Origin: Lepidurus packardi
Taxonomy: Eukaryota; Arthropoda; Branchiopoda; Notostraca; Triopsidae
Direction: 5' to 3'
NCBI GenBank assembly: GCA_023053545.1
Contig: JAKZAN010000006.1
Location: forward strand, 8,505,851-8,569,850
DNA: 64,000 bases
Shown: one piece after another, positions 60,686-64,000 of the stretch
Position numbering within the stretch: the first letter of the stretch is position 1
Layout: each line of letters opens with the position of its first letter
Made by a program: the position numbers and the translations under genes
Notes under the pieces: generated by a model
Database searches by the model: none
Told to the model about the DNA's origin: nothing
The model's input: only the letters and a program-made list of their open reading frames with translations

Positions 60686-63600
60686 AGTTTAGTTTATATT
60701 AGGACGGAAACGACAAAAGAAGAGCGAATGGGCTGATGATGGGCATGGAAATGGAATTGAAGTCTGGTCGCCGGCTTTTGACGAAGAAGTTGTGACATCA
60801 CCAATTGTGTATTCATAGGACGGGCAATAGATGAGTATCAAGACTTGTCGACGACAAATCAGGAGCGCTATGGGCACGTTGCATGAGGGTTGACATGGTT
60901 AATTGGAGTATAGGATCTATATACAATTGCAAGCGGGTGGAAAAAGATCGTGGTAAGACTAAATGGCTGTAGGGGGAAGAGGGTGGATTGTAGTTTTCGA
61001 TTTGCATGGAAGAGAACTAAATATTGCGATAAGAGTTGTCATAGCAAGCCATTTGCCTATGCCTCCTTTTGTAACATCACATGTCGGGTCCTTTCCTAAT
61101 CGTGTGCAGTTCTTTGGAGGGAAGTCCCTTCGGCTCAATTGACGTCGGGGTGTTAAACCATGTAATCGCATACAATGGAAATATAAGTCGTAAGGGGAGG
61201 GGTCGTGGAATAATCTGGCTTTTTCTGCTCCCGACGATTTGTATATTTACTTTCTAAAAATTCCATTCTTAGAGTAAATTTGATTTCTTGCTTAGTTGTT
61301 TCAGTGTTGATAAGTTTCCGGGTCCGAGAAGCTTTATAAAAAGGGGCAAGAGAGAAAAAAAGAAAGCGCTTAAATCTATGAGTGCTTGGAAACGTCTAGA
61401 GTTGGAAAGAGGCGAAGCTTCATAATAGAACCAAGTGTTGACTATGCATGAAAAGGGGCTTTATCGAGCCATAACATATGAAACCCGAGGGAAATGTGTC
61501 TTATTTGGCTATGCATGTATATGTCACAGCCTCTGATAGCCCCTGCACAATGTGTTCGTAAGGTTTATGCTCTTCTTTTCTATTCCGGAGCTCATCTTGT
61601 ATCCGCTACTATGGGTCTCGTTGGGGGAAAGCTGCTCTCCATACATCATCCAGGCTTTTACGGCACCCTGACGCTCCCCCATCAAGAAAATAAAATTGAG
61701 ATTTCTATATCATGGAATGATAATTAACCTCTTGTTCTTTTCCTCGTTTCATTTGTTTTACAGATTTCTACTAGGTTTACACTTTTCGTACTACGGAATT
61801 CTTGAACACTAAGAAGGTGTGGCCTGGAACCTCGGTCATCATTTTTATTGACACATTTTGACGTGTTAGTTTGTATGCTTTGGAGGTCTTAGGACGAGTT
61901 TCCAGCATGCTAAAAGAGACCGCTCGAACTCTGGATCGACATCTCGAAACAGCGGTTTTTGTGATGTTTCTTAAGCCTTTTCTGGTAAAAATGGAAGAGC
62001 GGAAGAATGTGAAGACCATAGATCCCCGGTTGGAAGGAGGTTGCAAATTTTTTTTGCATGTACGAGACGTCGACCGCGGAGCTGGTACTTGGCATACTAC
62101 CTACAAGTTGTCCCTCCGCAGACAAGGCCTCAAAGCTGAAGAGTTAAAGAGAAAGCAAGACTGATGGATGAGCATGTCGGTCTTACCCAATGGTTGCTCG
62201 GTTTCCGAAACGTTTGATTGACAAGTATCAGCGCCCCTTGCGAGACAATAAGCTAAATCGATTAACGGGTGATCCCTACCCCTTTCCTTTCCAAAAAGTC
62301 CGCCCACTTTCCAAGTTCGAAACCTCTCTGGTTCTTTTCACTTAAAGGCCCACTAATATTCTTGTCGCTCTACAAGTTATACACTGCTTGTCCCCATGCA
62401 TCATTCCTTGACAAGCTAATCCATCATGATCACCCCGACTTTGAAAGAAAGCTTTAGTACGAGGCGCCTTTGGGGGGGCAAAACTCGGAAAGTTTTTAGA
62501 AGAAAACAGGCAAAAAAGGACGCATCATAAGCCTAAGAGCTATACTTTACTTCATACGTTGTTAGCTGCTGCAACTTTTTGCTGTTGAAGAGCCCACTTC
62601 CCTTCACACTATCCACTACTTAAGTCTTTGGGAGAAAAATTAGTGGTTGTGGAGCCTCGCGAGGAGTGGGGGTGGTCCTTATGTTGATTTTCTCCCACGT
62701 AAACGTTTTTTTCTCCGTGTGAAAATGTAGAATGCTAATGAATGTTGTGTCTGGGTTCCAGATCTGGTAGCCTTTTGCTAACGCACGCCTCGCGCCGTCC
62801 CCGAGGTCCCGGTCGCCGATGCTGAGAGCCTTGGCGCCCTGACTCCAACAAACTTTTACAGACAAATGGAGAGACGTCCCATTTGGTCGTCCCGGCAGGA
62901 GAAATACGAAAAGATGCCACCGCAGCTGCTCTATCTTACGACTAAGAAGTTTTTCGACTATTTTCAATGATGGAAACGTGAAGATGAAGTAATCTCGCTT
63001 TCTGTTCTTTTATTTTCCTCTTTTTTAATGCAATTAATAGCTTCTCTCCTTTTTTGACTTATGGTGTGATTGACAATTGGAAAGTAATTTGGGAAAAAGT
63101 GTGTGTCTCACGTATAACGAGAGAGCAATTGGATCTCAAGCAATCTTTTTCCGTGAGCAAACCTGTTTCTATGGCCTCCGCTACTAGAAATTAACGACCA
63201 GAGCGACAAATCCAATGTCGTGATATGTTTACTTAGAACATTAAAATGTATTAGCCCAGAAGAAACCGAGTTTTTTGGGGGCATCGAGAGCACCGGAAAT
63301 GGGGCTCTCTATTCTCAAGTATAGAAAATCGTGCAATAGCTAATTCGTGAATATTGCCACCAGTTATTGCACACAATCTAGAGCCCGGCTCTTTTTCGTC
63401 CCCGCCATCCACATGAAAGCATTATTATGTCATATCCGCTTTTATGAATCCGGGTCAGTTTTTTCACCCTCATCACACGCATTTGTTTCCTTTATGAACT
63501 TGTTTATGTATACACATTTGCAATTTTTCACGCGTCTTATTAATCATGTTTTCAAGCGCTTCTGTCTTTATGATCATTGTGCTGCAATTAGACCTTATAA

Positions 63601-63782
63601 TTGGCCTCGTAATCGACGTATTTTTTTAGGTAGCGTTTGTATTGGTGAGTCAAAATTGCCAGACAAAAAGTTGTAAATTATGCTGAGCTCAGAGTGAGGA
63701 GAAAAGGAGAGAGCGCCGTCATGTCCGACGTCTTGTTTCTGGCCTCTGTCACACAAGTTTCCCCCTGATTTGAGTCTACAGC

Positions 63783-64000
63783 CATGGCGTCAGCAACCAT
63801 TCTGACCACAAAAACGGGAAGCACAAGGGCTTCTTCGCTCTCTTTCTTGCAGATTCGTTCGGGCTTTTCCTCGTTGTGCTTCGCTAGCTTTGTTGGTTGT
63901 ATTGGGATTAATTATAACCTATTTTCTTCGGCGCCCTGTGTATATATGCCCAGCAGCAATAGTAATGGCAGCCGCGTATGTGGCGGGGGGAAGTGTAAAG
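63783..64000 (+). CDS. Possible 5' end of an ORF running off the window
   Basis: An ATG in strong context (cagccATGG) opens a frame that has no stop to the end of the window, at least 72 codons (starts MASATILTTKTGSTRASSL). I recognise no domain. Composition is not clearly coding, and it could be chance. Confidence 0.15.

Larger units (their letters stand above)
53460..63782. other. 10.3-kb gene-poor region downstream of eve
   Basis: AATAAA at 53773-53778 probably ends the eve mRNA. Beyond it I see no splice-flanked coding exon. Contents include a foldback element (55088-55478), C-runs at about 53465 and 55811, a CT-rich run near 58066 and a 24-G run at 60662. In flies, many eve enhancers lie 3' of the gene, so this may be eve regulatory DNA; that is inference. 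Confidence 0.4.

Noticed and set aside
1..64000. CRISPR arrays, operons, phage or bacterial contamination
   Set aside because: Spliced animal genes occur across the window and no regularly spaced repeats or bacterial genes are seen.

Overview
This is nuclear DNA of an animal, almost certainly an arthropod and most likely a small-genome crustacean such as a branchiopod of the Daphnia kind. The genes are split by short GT-AG introns, many of 54-80 bp. There are three chitin-binding or chitin-modifying genes, an even-skipped gene and degenerate TTAGG-type repeats, the arthropod telomere unit. The species is inferred from these features, not shown. Gene models were built by hand from reading frames, splice sites, exon phase and recalled protein families. 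Every exon chain given as a gene keeps frame from start to stop.

Layout. 1-5.6 kb: no gene seen. 5.72-6.29: small secreted chitin-binding (CBM14) protein with a TATA promoter. 7.76-7.84: tRNA-Ala(CGC). 8.10-11.47 (+): SECISBP2, the SECIS-binding protein of selenoprotein synthesis. 12.0-16.6 (-): SNX19, tail to tail with SECISBP2, with an unidentified 122-codon ORF just upstream (16.7-17.06). 17.38-19.70 (+): MBOAT1/2-type lysophospholipid acyltransferase. 20.70-23.60 (+): cohesin subunit RAD21. 24.0-24.6: two adjacent foldback repeats. 26.1-28.3 (-): secreted chitin deacetylase with CBM14, LDLa and catalytic domains. 29.5-30.1 (-): coding-looking orphan exons. 30.4-31.84 (-): nucleoporin NUP42. 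32.5-34.55 (+): NKAIN membrane protein. 34.6-39.9: no gene seen. 39.87-50.58 (+): an 18-exon-position, CDA5-like chitin deacetylase with a 4.3-kb first intron. 52.04-53.46 (+): even-skipped. 53.5-64: no confident gene, a foldback element at 55.1-55.5, and probably eve regulatory DNA.

Functional links. The secreted CBM14 protein and the two chitin deacetylases all act on extracellular chitin (cuticle or peritrophic matrix). They stand among housekeeping genes for translation, trafficking, lipids, cohesion and the nuclear pore. The most striking observation is a tandem pair of 226-nt exons in the CDA5-like gene. They have the same length and phases, and both encode catalytic motif 1 and most of motif 2. 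They must be used one at a time to keep frame, so the gene should make two enzyme isoforms differing in the active-site half. Other points are two 54-nt introns that stay open if retained, an in-frame or dicistronic upstream ORF at SNX19, and three long foldback sequences.
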